Positions 1 through 6,771 of a DNA stretch of 9,010 bases are shown in pieces. The first letter of the stretch is position 1; every line of letters starts with the position of its first letter. Source of the stretch: Desulfovibrionales bacterium GWA2_65_9 (GTDB lineage Bacteria; Desulfobacterota; Desulfovibrionia; Desulfovibrionales; Desulfovibrionaceae); contig MGTN01000071.1 of assembly GCA_001799475.1 (NCBI GenBank), forward strand, positions 4,765-13,774, written 5' to 3'. The translations under genes and the position numbers were made by a program. The notes under the pieces were generated by a model that had not been told where the DNA came from, ran no database searches, and saw nothing but the letters and a program-made list of their open reading frames with translations.

Positions 1-1213
1 CCGAGGCCTTGGCCTGATTGGTCTGGGCGGGAACATCGCGGCAGAGGCTGCGGGCCATGGCGGCCAGGCCCTTGGCCATGGCCGAGCGGGGGTCGGCCTC
101 AGCCAGGGTCTTGCCCTGGTTGATGGCCGAAAGCGCGGTCTGGTAGTCGTTGACCACGGCCCAGGCAATGGGCTGCTGCAAGATGCTCTCGGCCTCGGCC
201 GTGCCGATGTCCGACTCCGAGGTCTTGCGGTTGGCCACCAGGCGCAGGCGCGGCAGGAGCTGCGGCTGCGTGGCCCGCACGGCTTCCAGGAAGCGCTTGG
301 CCCGGGCTAGGCACGGCAGGGACAGGTCCAGGACCAGCAACACGTCGTCGGCCATGTCCAGGGCCTCAAGCGTAGCCTCGTCGTGGCCGGTGCCTGCGTC
401 TATGACCACCTGGGCGTAGCTGCGGCGCAAAAGCTCCAGAATCTGGCGCAGCACCACGGGCTCCAGGGCGGCCTCGGCGCTGAAGTCCGGCGCGGGCAGC
501 ACGGCCAGGCCCGAATGGTGCCGGGCCATGACGCTCTCCAGGTAGGTGCCGTCCAGGCGCTCGATGTTCGCGGCCACGTCGGCCCAGGTATAGGTGTGCT
601 CCAGGTCCAGAAAGATGGGCGTCTCGCCCTGGGGCTGGGCCAGGTCCAGGAGCGCCGTGCGGCCGGAACCCTGGCGGGTCAGCGCGTCGGCCAGGTTCAC
701 GGCCACGGTGGTGGTGCCGATGCCGCCCTTGGCGCCCAGCACCAGCACGATGCGCCCGGCCTGGGCCGGGGTTCCGGTCTGGCCAGCGGCTTGGGCCACG
801 GGCTGCTTCAGGGCGACGGCCGGGCGGCGACGGTCCTGCACGCGCTCCAGGGCTGCGCGCAGATCGGCCTCGGCCACGGGCTCGGGCAGATATTCGGCGA
901 TGCCCGCGCGCATGGCCGCGAGCAGCACTTCCGGGGCCGGGGCAGGCCCGGCCAGGACGATCGGGGCGCAAACGCCCTGTCCGGCCAACCCCTGTCCGGA
1001 CACCCCCTGTCCGGCCAATTGAGCCGCCAGGGCCATGTCCGCAGCCGGGTCCGCGCCCAGGGCCAGGATGGTCAGATCGGCCAGCTCGGAGTGACGGGGG
1101 GCGTCGCGCGGCAGCACCTCGACCCCCTCCAGAGCGGCCAGGGCCAGGACCATTGCCTCGCGGCGCTGCTCCAGGACGGCGTCCACGGTGACGGTGATCT
1201 TCCGGCTGTTCAT
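1..1213 (-). CDS. tadZ: TadZ/CpaE-like pilus localisation ATPase, 3' end cut by window
   Basis: I translated this from the ATG at 1211-1213; 404 codons are open to the left edge and the C-terminus lies outside the window. Residues 1-125 look like a pseudo-receiver domain (alternating strands and helices ending MRAGIAEYLPEPV, residues 101-113). Residues 154-300 are a MinD/ParA-type ATPase: deviant Walker A GAKGGIGTTT at 160-169, then LLDLAQPQGE (188-197) and VVIDAGTG (269-276). The usual signature lysine of KGGxGKT is replaced (GIGTT), as is common in CpaE/TadZ. Family members localise the Tad secretion apparatus at the pole and act in the cytoplasm. An AGGAGA ribosome site sits about 9 bases before the ATG, and the gene starts 41 bases after the tadG-like stop. 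Residues 66-81 hold a five-residue repeat (GQG[VL][SA]) encoded by a 15-base tandem repeat. Identification is firm; the exact C-terminus is unknown. Confidence 0.93.
   Translation of the reverse strand, partial: MNSRKITVTVDAVLEQRREAMVLALAALEGVEVLPRDAPRHSELADLTILALGADPAADMALAAQLAGQGVSGQGLAGQGVCAPIVLAGPAPAPEVLLAAMRAGIAEYLPEPVAEADLRAALERVQDRRRPAVALKQPVAQAAGQTGTPAQAGRIVLVLGAKGGIGTTTVAVNLADALTRQGSGRTALLDLAQPQGETPIFLDLEHTYTWADVAANIERLDGTYLESVMARHHSGLAVLPAPDFSAEAALEPVVLRQILELLRRSYAQVVIDAGTGHDEATLEALDMADDVLLVLDLSLPCLARAKRFLEAVRATQPQLLPRLRLVANRKTSESDIGTAEAESILQQPIAWAVVNDYQTALSAINQGKTLAEADPRSAMAKGLAAMARSLCRDVPAQTNQAKAS
973..1018. repeat. 15-bp tandem repeat, three copies, inside tadZ
   Basis: The core TGTCCGG occurs at 978-984, 993-999 and 1008-1014, exactly 15 bases apart, with mostly matching flanks. 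On the coding strand it encodes three GQG[VL][SA]-type units (tadZ residues about 66-81) within the N-terminal pseudo-receiver domain, apparently as a loop insertion. Because the period is a multiple of three, changes in copy number would keep the reading frame. Confidence 0.85.
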
Positions 1214-1254
1214 GGCGCGTCTCCTCGTGACTTCAATGCGGCTTCGGCCTGTCC

Positions 1255-1656
1255 CTAATTGCTGGCGCCCCGGCTGGAATCCTGGATGAGCCTGGCCACG
1301 GCGAGCATGCCGTTACCGGTGCCGCTGTCCTTGGGCGAATACGGCACGACCTTGAGGAACCGGCCCGTGACGTTGCCCTTGCTGTCGATGCCCTCGATGA
1401 ATACCGCGCCCAGATGCTTCACGGTGACGTAGCTGCGGCCTGCGGTCGGCGGGTACAGCGGGTCGTAGAAGGGGATCAGCGCCACCCGGGGGCTTAAGAG
1501 CGGATCCTTGAAGGCGCTGCCCTTGATGGACTTGCTGCCCGCGTCCCAATACGCTCCGGAATCGTCTGCCAGAAGCTCCTGCACGCTCTGCTTGGTCGGG
1601 CCGACCTTGTTGCCCGGCTCGGTCTGCAGCTGGTCCCCAGGCTCCACCACCGCCAC
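1255..1656 (-). CDS. C-terminal half of TadG-like protein (after in-frame TGA)
   Basis: This 133-codon open frame, with a possible GTG start at 1654-1656, is in the same frame as the TadG-like ORF upstream, separated from it only by the TGA at 1696-1698 and 13 further sense codons. It contains EPGNKVGPT followed by SPRVALIPFYDPLYPP and VFIEGIDSKGNVTGRFLKVV. As I recall the family, these are features of the C-terminal part of full-length Tad/TadG-type proteins, so this is most likely not an independent gene. The GTG lacks a strong ribosome site; only a weak GGA lies about 9 bases before it. Continuous translation through the TGA would give about 395 residues. The coordinates cover only the part that could be translated by re-initiation. 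Confidence 0.6.
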   Translation of the reverse strand: MAVVEPGDQLQTEPGNKVGPTKQSVQELLADDSGAYWDAGSKSIKGSAFKDPLLSPRVALIPFYDPLYPPTAGRSYVTVKHLGAVFIEGIDSKGNVTGRFLKVVPYSPKDSGTGNGMLAVARLIQDSSRGASN

Positions 1657-1664
1657 GTTTGATC

Positions 1665-1681
1665 CATCGCACCCGGCGATG
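1665..1681 (-). promoter_or_regulatory. Hairpin just downstream of in-frame TGA; SECIS-like geometry
   Basis: On the minus strand the sequence CATCGC-CGGGT-GCGATG forms a perfect 6-bp stem with a 5-base loop. The stem begins 14 bases after the TGA at 1696-1698 and the loop begins 20 bases after it. General bacterial SECIS models ask for a loop about 16-37 bases after UGA with a G in the first two loop positions, and both conditions are met here. The stem does not extend further because the next pairs mismatch. The hairpin lies within coding sequence for INIAGCDG-like residues, so it could also be fortuitous. Confidence 0.4.
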
Positions 1682-1695
1682 TTTGTGCGGTACGC

Positions 1696-2442
1696 TCAGG
1701 CCCCAGGGGATGGCACCCCCTTGTTCAGCGGCGGGTAGTTGATGGCGTTGTACTGGCTGGGCACGATGGTGTCGTGAGGGTCGCCCACCTTGAGCACCAC
1801 CGTTGCGCCCAGGTCCGCTGCGGCGAAGCCCTGCACCACCACCGTGGCCATCTCGGCGGAGCTGTCCACGTCAAGGACTCCATTGCCGTAGTTGTCGCTC
1901 CAGCGGGAGTCGGCATAGTCGTCCCAGGTGAACTTGGTGGCCACGCTCCAGGGCTTGAGGCACTTGCTGGAGGCGGCGCTGACCACACCCGCCCTGGCCT
2001 TGGCCGAGAGCTCGGCCGTGTCAACGTCCACCACCCTGCCGAAGGACAGGCTCACGGCATTGCCGCGCGCCAGGGCCCGGCGAACCGTGACCTCGACCTG
2101 ATTGGGCGCGCTGGTGTCCGGCACGCCGTCCCTGAAAAACGTGATGTCCGAGGACTGCACCGCGATGTCGGGCTGGTCCTGGCTGTCCAGGTTGGCCTTG
2201 GCGTATTCCAGGATGACGTTGCGCACCTTGGGCAGGTCCGAGCCGTAGGAGATGAGGCCGTTCGCCCCGGCCAGGGCCGCAGCGTCGGCAGAGGTCTGCA
2301 GGCTGCTGCGGCGCACGTGCATGGCCCCCAGGTCCAGGGCCAGGGCGGCGATGCCCGCCAAGGTCGCCAGGACCAGGGCCAGGATCACGCCCGAGGTGCC
2401 GTGCTCGTTGTGGTACAGGGATTGCGCTGTAGTCGTGTTCAT
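1696..2442 (-). CDS. tadG: TadG-like Flp pilus assembly protein, ends at in-frame TGA
   Basis: This 248-residue ORF opens with a hydrophilic leader, then HGTSGVILALVLATLAGIAALALDLG (residues 14-39), a prepilin-like or single membrane segment. RRSSLQTSADAAALAGANG (44-62) follows; this is the classic motif of the TadE/TadG family (Flp pilus-assembly TadE/G-like). Position +5 after a possible Gly15 cleavage is Ile rather than the Glu of TadE pseudopilins, which is usual for TadG. The rest should be exported. The ORF ends YPPLNKGVPSPGA-TGA, but the same frame continues for 146 more codons to 1255 with further family-like sequence, so the natural product is probably about 395 residues. The N-terminal part has one Cys (161), and codon 258 beyond the TGA is the only other Cys. 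It starts 13 bases after the preceding TadE-like stop. The TGA may be a nonsense mutation, a sequencing error or selenocysteine. Confidence 0.85.
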   Translation of the reverse strand: MNTTTAQSLYHNEHGTSGVILALVLATLAGIAALALDLGAMHVRRSSLQTSADAAALAGANGLISYGSDLPKVRNVILEYAKANLDSQDQPDIAVQSSDITFFRDGVPDTSAPNQVEVTVRRALARGNAVSLSFGRVVDVDTAELSAKARAGVVSAASSKCLKPWSVATKFTWDDYADSRWSDNYGNGVLDVDSSAEMATVVVQGFAAADLGATVVLKVGDPHDTIVPSQYNAINYPPLNKGVPSPGA

Positions 2443-2455
2443 GGTGTCCTCCTGC

Positions 2456-2845
2456 TCATTCGCGCCGCGCCGTGGCCTTGGTGGAGAGGGCCTGGGGGAA
2501 GAGCCCTCCCCACGAGGCCAGGGCGTAGCCGGAGAGATTGTAGGAAACAGTAATCTGCATGGCCGTACCGCGCGTGGTCCCGTCCAGGGCCGGGGTCAGG
2601 CTCACGCTGACCTTGGCCGGATCGAGCCCGGCGTTCTGCACGTAACTCTGCACGATGGACACCGGGTCGTGCCCGCGCGAGGCCTCGAACACGCCCTCGT
2701 GGGCGGCGCGCGACACGGTGTGGCTCACATCCAGATAGCGGCCGAAGTCAACCAGGCCGAGCAACATCGGGGTCAGCACCAGGGCCACGGCCAGGGCGAA
2801 TTCAACCGTGGACGAGCCCTTCTCACGCATCTTCTTGGTGTTCAT
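2456..2845 (-). CDS. TadE-like pseudopilin (second copy)
   Basis: The protein is 129 residues. MNTKKMREKG followed by SSTVEFALAVALVLTPMLL gives a type IV prepilin-like site: cleavage after Gly10 leaves Glu at +5 (residue 15) and then one hydrophobic helix to about residue 32. LGLVDFGRYL and the helix with AAHEG fit the TadE family. TadE-type pseudopilins are processed by the Tad prepilin peptidase, here probably TadV, and are needed for Flp pilus assembly without being the major subunit. The gene lies 10 bases after the first TadE-like gene and 13 bases before the TadG-like gene. It might be called tadF by position, but the sequence alone does not separate TadE from TadF, so I leave the symbol blank. 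Confidence 0.88.
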   Translation of the reverse strand: MNTKKMREKGSSTVEFALAVALVLTPMLLGLVDFGRYLDVSHTVSRAAHEGVFEASRGHDPVSIVQSYVQNAGLDPAKVSVSLTPALDGTTRGTAMQITVSYNLSGYALASWGGLFPQALSTKATARRE

Positions 2846-2855
2846 GGCGTCCTCC

Positions 2856-3263
2856 TTACGGTTGGTGGACCATGACGGAGGTGGAGGAAATGTTCCGGTG
2901 GGCCAGAACCCCAGGGGCTAGGTCAGCCAGCATCAGGAAGTCGAAACCCACGCTCACGGTGACGGACACCGGCTCGTTGGAGTTCCTGGCACCGACCAGC
3001 ACCGAGGGCGGGGTCTTGATACCGCCGTCCAGGACGCGCTTGGCGGCGAGGTCGGCCACAGCGGCGTTGCTGGGCTCGGGCAGCACGGCCAGGCGCGCGG
3101 CTTCGGCTGCGGCGGAGTTGACCACGGTCTGGGTCCACATGAGCCTGCCGAAATCCACAAAGGCCAGGATGAGCATCATGAAGATGGGCAGGAGCAGTGC
3201 GGCCTCCACGGAAATGGAGCCCCGTTGGCCCCTGGCTCGACGGTTGCGTTGGATGGCGTTCAT
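2856..3263 (-). CDS. tadE: TadE-like pseudopilin (first copy)
   Basis: The protein is 135 residues. A basic leader (RNRRARGQRG) precedes SISVEAALLLPIFMMLILAFVDFGR. Cleavage after Gly15 would give Ser +1 and Glu +5 (residue 20), the prepilin pattern, followed by a single hydrophobic helix and the family motif (V/A)DFGR. AAAEAARLAV (residues 51-60) matches the usual amphipathic helix. The start ATG overlaps the TGA of the upstream lipoprotein gene (ATGA, 3260-3263), with AAGGAGG about 8 bases upstream, so translation is probably coupled. The likely role is a minor pseudopilin in Flp pilus assembly, processed by TadV. Confidence 0.9.
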   Translation of the reverse strand: MNAIQRNRRARGQRGSISVEAALLLPIFMMLILAFVDFGRLMWTQTVVNSAAAEAARLAVLPEPSNAAVADLAAKRVLDGGIKTPPSVLVGARNSNEPVSVTVSVGFDFLMLADLAPGVLAHRNISSTSVMVHQP

Positions 3264-3565
3264 TGCTTTTCCTCCTTGACTGAGAGGATGGACTCCGACT
3301 TCGACTCCCTGGCCTTGCCGGTCTGGGGATCGGCCTCCGAACTCTTGCGGTAGGCCTCCAGGGCGTTCTTGGCGTAGACCCCGTCCAGGCCCACCACGGG
3401 GCGGTCGCCCCCCAGGGTCGGGTTGAGCTTCTGGTTCTCCACGGCCATGCGCACGGACATGCCCCAGGTGGCGTCCAACGGCGGCCGGGCCTGTTCCAGG
3501 CCGCAGCCCGCGAGCAGGGCCAGGGCCGCAAGGGTGGTGACGAGAGTAACTGTGCGGGCGTTCAT
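3260..3565 (-). CDS. Small Tad-locus lipoprotein of unknown function
   Basis: The protein is 101 residues with a lipoprotein signal: MNARTV, a hydrophobic stretch, and the lipobox LLAGC with Cys21 as the predicted lipidated residue. The mature part contains LDATWGMSVRMAVENQKLNP and then VVGLDGVYAKNALEAYRKS (about residues 62-80). I recall a similar pattern, a DxxxGxxVRxAxxxQxLNP motif followed by GxDGxxAxxAxxxY, in small proteins of tad loci in other proteobacteria; I cannot give a family name. The C-terminus is charged (ESKSESILSVKEEKQ). It lies 12 bases after the secretin gene and overlaps tadE by 4 bases. A secretin pilotin or accessory lipoprotein is a reasonable guess from context only. 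Confidence 0.85.
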   Translation of the reverse strand: MNARTVTLVTTLAALALLAGCGLEQARPPLDATWGMSVRMAVENQKLNPTLGGDRPVVGLDGVYAKNALEAYRKSSEADPQTGKARESKSESILSVKEEKQ

Positions 3566-3577
3566 GCGGGCTTCCTC

Positions 3578-5056
3578 CTATTCCCCTGCGGGCAGGGCCG
3601 AACCAAAGCGGCCGTCGAATCCCGAGGGGGCCGAGGGCTTGCCGTCCAGGGCCGGTGCGGGCTGCTGTGGCTTCTGGGCTGCGCCAGCCTTGCCTTCCAA
3701 CTGTCCGGCGACGAAGAATTCGTAGGGCGTGGGCTCCTTGAAGCCGTCCGTGGGCAGGGTCTGCGTGGCCATGTTGAGCGGCTTCACCAGGTGCGGGGTG
3801 ACGATGATCACCAGCTCTGTCTCGTTCTTGCGGAACTCGCTGCTGCGAAACAGCGCGCCGAGCACAGGCAGGTCGCCCAGGCCGGGGAACTTCTTGATGC
3901 TCTCGCGCGTGGAGTCCTTGATGAGCCCGGCGATGGCGAAGCTCTGGCCGCTGCCCAGCTCCACCGTGGTGCTGGCCCGGCGCGTGGTCAGGCCGGGAAT
4001 CTGCCAGCTGTTGATGGTCACGCCGAGCGAGTAGTCGAGCTCGGAGACCTCGGGGTTCACCTGGATGCTGATGCGCCCGGAATCCAGCACCACGGGCGTA
4101 AAGTTCAGGCCCACGCCAAAGGGCTTGTACTCGATGGCCACGGTGCCCAGCGCCTGCGGGATGGGGATGGGGATCTCGCCGCCAGCCAGGAAGCTGGCGC
4201 TCTTGCCCGAGAGGCAGATGAGGTTCGGCTCGGCCAGAACCTTCACCAGCCCGCTGTCCTTGAGGGCGTCGATGAACGCGGTGAGGGTGTTGCCGCCGCC
4301 CAGGTTCGGGCTGACCACAGCGCCCACAGCGCTCGTGGGGGTCAACGCGCCGCTGGCATAGGTGGTCAGTCCGCCGAGCATGGAGTGCACGATGTTGCCG
4401 CCGCTCGTCAGGCTGAAGTTGATGCCGAAGCGCTGCAGCACGGTCCTGCTCATCTCGGCCACACGCACCTCCAGCATGACCTGCTGCACCCCACCCACGC
4501 TCAAAAGGTTCTGGACCTTGCCTGGGGCGAAGGTCTCGGCCAGGGACAGGGCCGTGGCCAGGCTGGGGGCGCTGGAGACGCTGCCGGTGAGGATGATGGT
4601 CTTGCCGCTTGTGACCACGCGGATGCCGCGCTCATTGGGCAGGACGCTTGCGAGCATGCGCTTGAGCTGGGTCTGGTCCGGGGAGACGTCCAGGTCGAAC
4701 ACAGCCATGACGGCCTCGCCCGCGCCCCAGAGGGTCAGGTTGGTGGCGCCGGGGGCCTTGCCGGTCAGGTACACTTGGCGCGGGGAGAGCAGGAGCACGT
4801 CGGCGGTGTCGGGCGAGGCCAGGGAGATGCGCCGGATGTCCTGGTCGCTGTTGACGATGAGCGAGCGGCCCACGGCCAGCTCCAGGGCCTGCGGGGCCTG
4901 GGACACGGTGACGTTCGGCACGGGCTGGGCCTGTTGGCGCGCCTGCGTTCCTTGCGGCTGGCGGGGCTGGGCCTGGACCTGGGAAGGCATCGACAAGGCC
5001 AAAAGCAGCAGCGCCAGGCTGGCGAGGGAAGTGCGGAGGGGGGGAGCGGCGCGCAT
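3578..5056 (-). CDS. cpaC: Outer-membrane secretin of Flp pilus (CpaC/RcpA)
   Basis: The protein is 492 residues, normal for the family. Residues 1-29 are a signal peptide (hydrophobic 10-22, likely cleavage after VQA). Residues 55-125 are the pilus N-terminal domain (VGRSLIVNSDQDIRRISLASP...VYLTGKAPGATNLTLW). Residues 128-180 resemble a BON domain (GKTIILTGSV). Residues 190-425 are the secretin core, with VMLEVRVAEM (193-202), VKVLAEPNLICLSGKSASFLAGGEIPIPIP (271-300), LTTRRASTTVELGSGQSFAIAGL (356-378) and FPGLGDLPVLGALFRS...ELVIIVTPHLV (390-424). The last 65 residues are Pro/Ala-rich and probably flexible. It would form the outer-membrane channel for the pilus. It starts 15 bases after cpaB and ends 12 bases before the lipoprotein gene. 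I used the ATG at 5054-5056 because the signal peptide begins there. Confidence 0.96.
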   Translation of the reverse strand: MRAAPPLRTSLASLALLLLALSMPSQVQAQPRQPQGTQARQQAQPVPNVTVSQAPQALELAVGRSLIVNSDQDIRRISLASPDTADVLLLSPRQVYLTGKAPGATNLTLWGAGEAVMAVFDLDVSPDQTQLKRMLASVLPNERGIRVVTSGKTIILTGSVSSAPSLATALSLAETFAPGKVQNLLSVGGVQQVMLEVRVAEMSRTVLQRFGINFSLTSGGNIVHSMLGGLTTYASGALTPTSAVGAVVSPNLGGGNTLTAFIDALKDSGLVKVLAEPNLICLSGKSASFLAGGEIPIPIPQALGTVAIEYKPFGVGLNFTPVVLDSGRISIQVNPEVSELDYSLGVTINSWQIPGLTTRRASTTVELGSGQSFAIAGLIKDSTRESIKKFPGLGDLPVLGALFRSSEFRKNETELVIIVTPHLVKPLNMATQTLPTDGFKEPTPYEFFVAGQLEGKAGAAQKPQQPAPALDGKPSAPSGFDGRFGSALPAGE

Positions 5057-5071
5057 GGGGACCTGCCTTGG

Positions 5072-5881
5072 TTAGAACGTCACCTGGCTGCGCTTGGAGC
5101 CGGTAATGATTTCAACGGTGTTGCCCGAACCATGCCCTCCGCGTGCCACGCGCGCGGTGCGGTAGGAGGCCAGGGCCGTGCGGGCGTCTGCGCCCTCGGT
5201 GAGCACGGTTTCCGTGTCCGAGGCGTTGCGCAGGGCGAAGTGCAAAGTGCCCTGGGTGGAGGCCAAGGCGACCTTCTCGCTCTCCTGCGGGGTCAGCTCC
5301 AGGGTGTAGATGTCCGCATGCTGCCCGCCCTCGTCCTTCTCATTGGCCATCTGGGACCCGGCGGCCAGCACTGGCACGTTCTCCAGCACCACCTTGGTCA
5401 TGGTCTTGGAGTCGTCCTTGCCCACCGGCAGGGTCACCAGCACGTCGACCATGTTGCCGGGGCGGACGAGCCCGGCCAGGCCCATGACCTTATTGCCCTT
5501 GACGGCCATGGCACGCTTGCCGTGGGTGATGACCGCGCTGATGCCGCCAGCCGCCGCCTCGCCCGCCAGGCGCGAAGGCGTCAGGGGCTCGTTGGCCGAC
5601 ATGCTTGACGCCAGGATGCGGCCTTCGACCTCCTTGACCGTGGCGTAGCGCTGGGCAGGCATCATAGTCTCGGGATAGCTCTGGATGCGCAGCATGTCCG
5701 GGGCCAGCTTCGTGCCGGCGGGCAGCTCACGCGTGGCCACCACCAGGGGTGCGGTCTTCGCGGCCTGGCCGCGACCGGCTGTGCCCTTGGCCTGCATCCA
5801 TTGAAAGACGAGAATGCCCGCGCTGAGCGCAAGCAGAAGGGCGATGCCCAGTTGGACGATGGACTTGAGCGAGCCGTTCAT
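5072..5881 (-). CDS. cpaB: Flp pilus assembly protein CpaB/RcpC
   Basis: The protein is 269 residues. An N-terminal membrane anchor or signal (about 7-28) is followed by a linker rich in Ala, Gly and Lys. Residues 46-108 are an SAF-type domain: LVVATRELPAGTKLAPDML, then a segment ending EPLTPSRLA. GKRAMAVKGNKVMGLAGLVRPGNMVDVLVTL (121-151) is the central RcpC/CpaB signature. The C-terminal residues 191-225 (TLELTPQESEKVALASTQGTLHFALRN) complete the pattern. The protein is thought to act in the periplasm with the CpaC secretin. It starts 9 bases after tadV; only a run of G before the ATG resembles a ribosome site, so coupling to tadV translation is likely. Confidence 0.95.
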   Translation of the reverse strand: MNGSLKSIVQLGIALLLALSAGILVFQWMQAKGTAGRGQAAKTAPLVVATRELPAGTKLAPDMLRIQSYPETMMPAQRYATVKEVEGRILASSMSANEPLTPSRLAGEAAAGGISAVITHGKRAMAVKGNKVMGLAGLVRPGNMVDVLVTLPVGKDDSKTMTKVVLENVPVLAAGSQMANEKDEGGQHADIYTLELTPQESEKVALASTQGTLHFALRNASDTETVLTEGADARTALASYRTARVARGGHGSGNTVEIITGSKRSQVTF

Positions 5882-5890
5882 GGCGCCCCC

Positions 5891-6433
5891 CTACCCGACC
5901 AGCCAGCCGGAGCTGAGCACCGAGCGCAGCATGGCCGCCACGGTGCCCACGGCGATGGCCAGGCCGTAGCAGAGCTTCGGCAGGCCCGCGCTTTCCGGGG
6001 CAGGCTGGAAGTGAAATTCGCCTGTGGCGCAGCTGGCGTACAGGGCCGGGCGCAGGCGCGCGCACACGCTGCGCAGGGCGTCTGTGCGCCGGGCCAGCAC
6101 GGCCAGGGCATACACGCCGCCAGCCAAGCTGGTCAGCAGGAAGGCCACCAGCACAACCTGCGGACCGACCCAGGCGCCCACGGCGGCCATGAGCTTGACG
6201 TCGCCGCCGCCCATGACCCGGAACAGGAAGGGCGCGAGCATGAGGCCGAAACCCAGGCCGAGCCCGGCAAGACTGAACCAGAGGCCGTGCGGCCCCTGGA
6301 TCAGCAGGTGGTAGGCGAGGGCCGCGAGGGCGGTGGGGATGGTGAGGGCATTGGGGATGCGCTGGCTGCGCAGATCGATGACGGTGGCCACGGCCAGGGA
6401 GAGGGCGACTGTTGCGAAAATGATGGGGTCCAT
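5891..6433 (-). CDS. tadV: Prepilin peptidase TadV/CpaA (A24 family)
   Basis: The protein is 180 residues and strongly hydrophobic, with several membrane helices. The two aspartates of A24 prepilin peptidases are both present in context: Asp20 in VIDLRSQRIPN (18-28) and Asp78 in MGGGDVKLMA (74-83). The N-terminal methylase-type domain of larger PilD enzymes is absent, as in TadV/CpaA. It cleaves the Flp leader after Gly14 and probably the TadE-like pseudopilins, at the inner membrane. A long hydrophilic loop (about 116-155, containing two Cys) before the last helix is longer than I would expect. The ribosome site GAGGGAGA lies before the ATG at 6431-6433. The gap to flp holds two strong hairpins. 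Confidence 0.95.
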   Translation of the reverse strand: MDPIIFATVALSLAVATVIDLRSQRIPNALTIPTALAALAYHLLIQGPHGLWFSLAGLGLGFGLMLAPFLFRVMGGGDVKLMAAVGAWVGPQVVLVAFLLTSLAGGVYALAVLARRTDALRSVCARLRPALYASCATGEFHFQPAPESAGLPKLCYGLAIAVGTVAAMLRSVLSSGWLVG

Positions 6434-6462
6434 GCTGCTCTCCCTCGTGTCCTGTTTCGGTG

Positions 6463-6476
6463 GGGCCTTACGGCCC
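6463..6476 (-). promoter_or_regulatory. Small GC hairpin with GUAA tetraloop between flp and tadV
   Basis: On the transcript GGGCC-GUAA-GGCCC forms a perfect 5-bp stem with a GNRA-type tetraloop, usually very stable. It lies about 30 bases upstream of the tadV start and shares its first two bases (6475-6476) with the longer hairpin 6475-6516, so the two compete at their junction. No U-run follows, so it is not a classic intrinsic terminator. Confidence 0.55.
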
Positions 6477-6516
6477 GGACGGGGCTGTGGTGCTCGTTCC
6501 CACGCTCCCCGTCCGG
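6475..6516 (-). promoter_or_regulatory. Long GC-rich hairpin in the flp-tadV gap
   Basis: Arms 6475-6484 and 6507-6516 (CCGGACGGGG / CCCCGTCCGG) are perfectly complementary over 10 bp, with a 22-base interior that contains a further GTGG/CCAC pairing (6487-6490 with 6500-6503). It begins about 78 bases after the flp stop. With no U-tract downstream, the most likely roles are protection of the 3' end of the flp mRNA or partial attenuation, which would let the pilin be made in excess of the assembly proteins. This role is inferred. Confidence 0.65.
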
Positions 6517-6594
6517 TACCGGCGGTCCGCCCGCCTGTTGTGCCTCATGCTCTGCATGGCCTAGGCTCTGTTCGCGACGAGGCGTCGGACAGGG

Positions 6595-6759
6595 TTACGG
6601 CATGGCTGCGGTGATGGTCGCGAAGGTGGCCGATACCTTGGAACCCAACGCGGTGACAGAAATCACGATGACGCCAGCGATCAGTGCGGCGATCAGTCCA
6701 TACTCAAGGGCGGTAGCGCCTTCCTCGTCACGGGTCAGCTGCAGCAGTCTGGTCAACAT
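6595..6759 (-). CDS. flp: Flp-type major pilin precursor
   Basis: I read this 54-residue ORF by hand. It starts MLTRLLQLTRDEEG, continues ATALEYGLIAALIAGVIVISV, and ends SKVSATFATITAAMP before TAA (6595-6597). Cleavage after Gly14 gives a 40-residue mature pilin with Glu +5 and Tyr +6, the hallmark of the Flp subfamily of type IVb pilins, and a hydrophobic N-terminal helix. The product is exported, processed by TadV and polymerised into adhesive Flp pili. A strong AGGAGG ribosome site lies 6 bases before the ATG. It is the first gene after the sigma-54 promoter at 6828-6843 and is separated from tadV by 161 bases with hairpins, which suits high, separately adjusted expression. Only one pilin copy is seen. 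Confidence 0.96.
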   Translation of the reverse strand: MLTRLLQLTRDEEGATALEYGLIAALIAGVIVISVTALGSKVSATFATITAAMP

Positions 6760-6760
6760 G

Positions 6761-6771
6761 GTGTCCTCCTA
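6761..6771 (-). promoter_or_regulatory. Strong Shine-Dalgarno of flp
   Basis: The minus-strand sequence TAGGAGGACACC precedes the ATG. The AGGAGG core is at 6765-6770, about 5-6 bases from the start codon. It is nearly ideal and fits a highly expressed pilin. Confidence 0.85.

Noticed and set aside
383..1258. 291-codon plus-strand open frame opposite tadZ
   Set aside because: It is antisense to the clear TadZ ATPase and its sequence is dominated by G, A, Q and H.
3791..5608. 605-codon open frame on the plus strand opposite cpaC and cpaB
   Set aside because: It lies antisense to two firmly identified genes in GC-rich DNA, and its translation is low-complexity (rich in G, A, H, Q) without domains; it is a codon-bias shadow.
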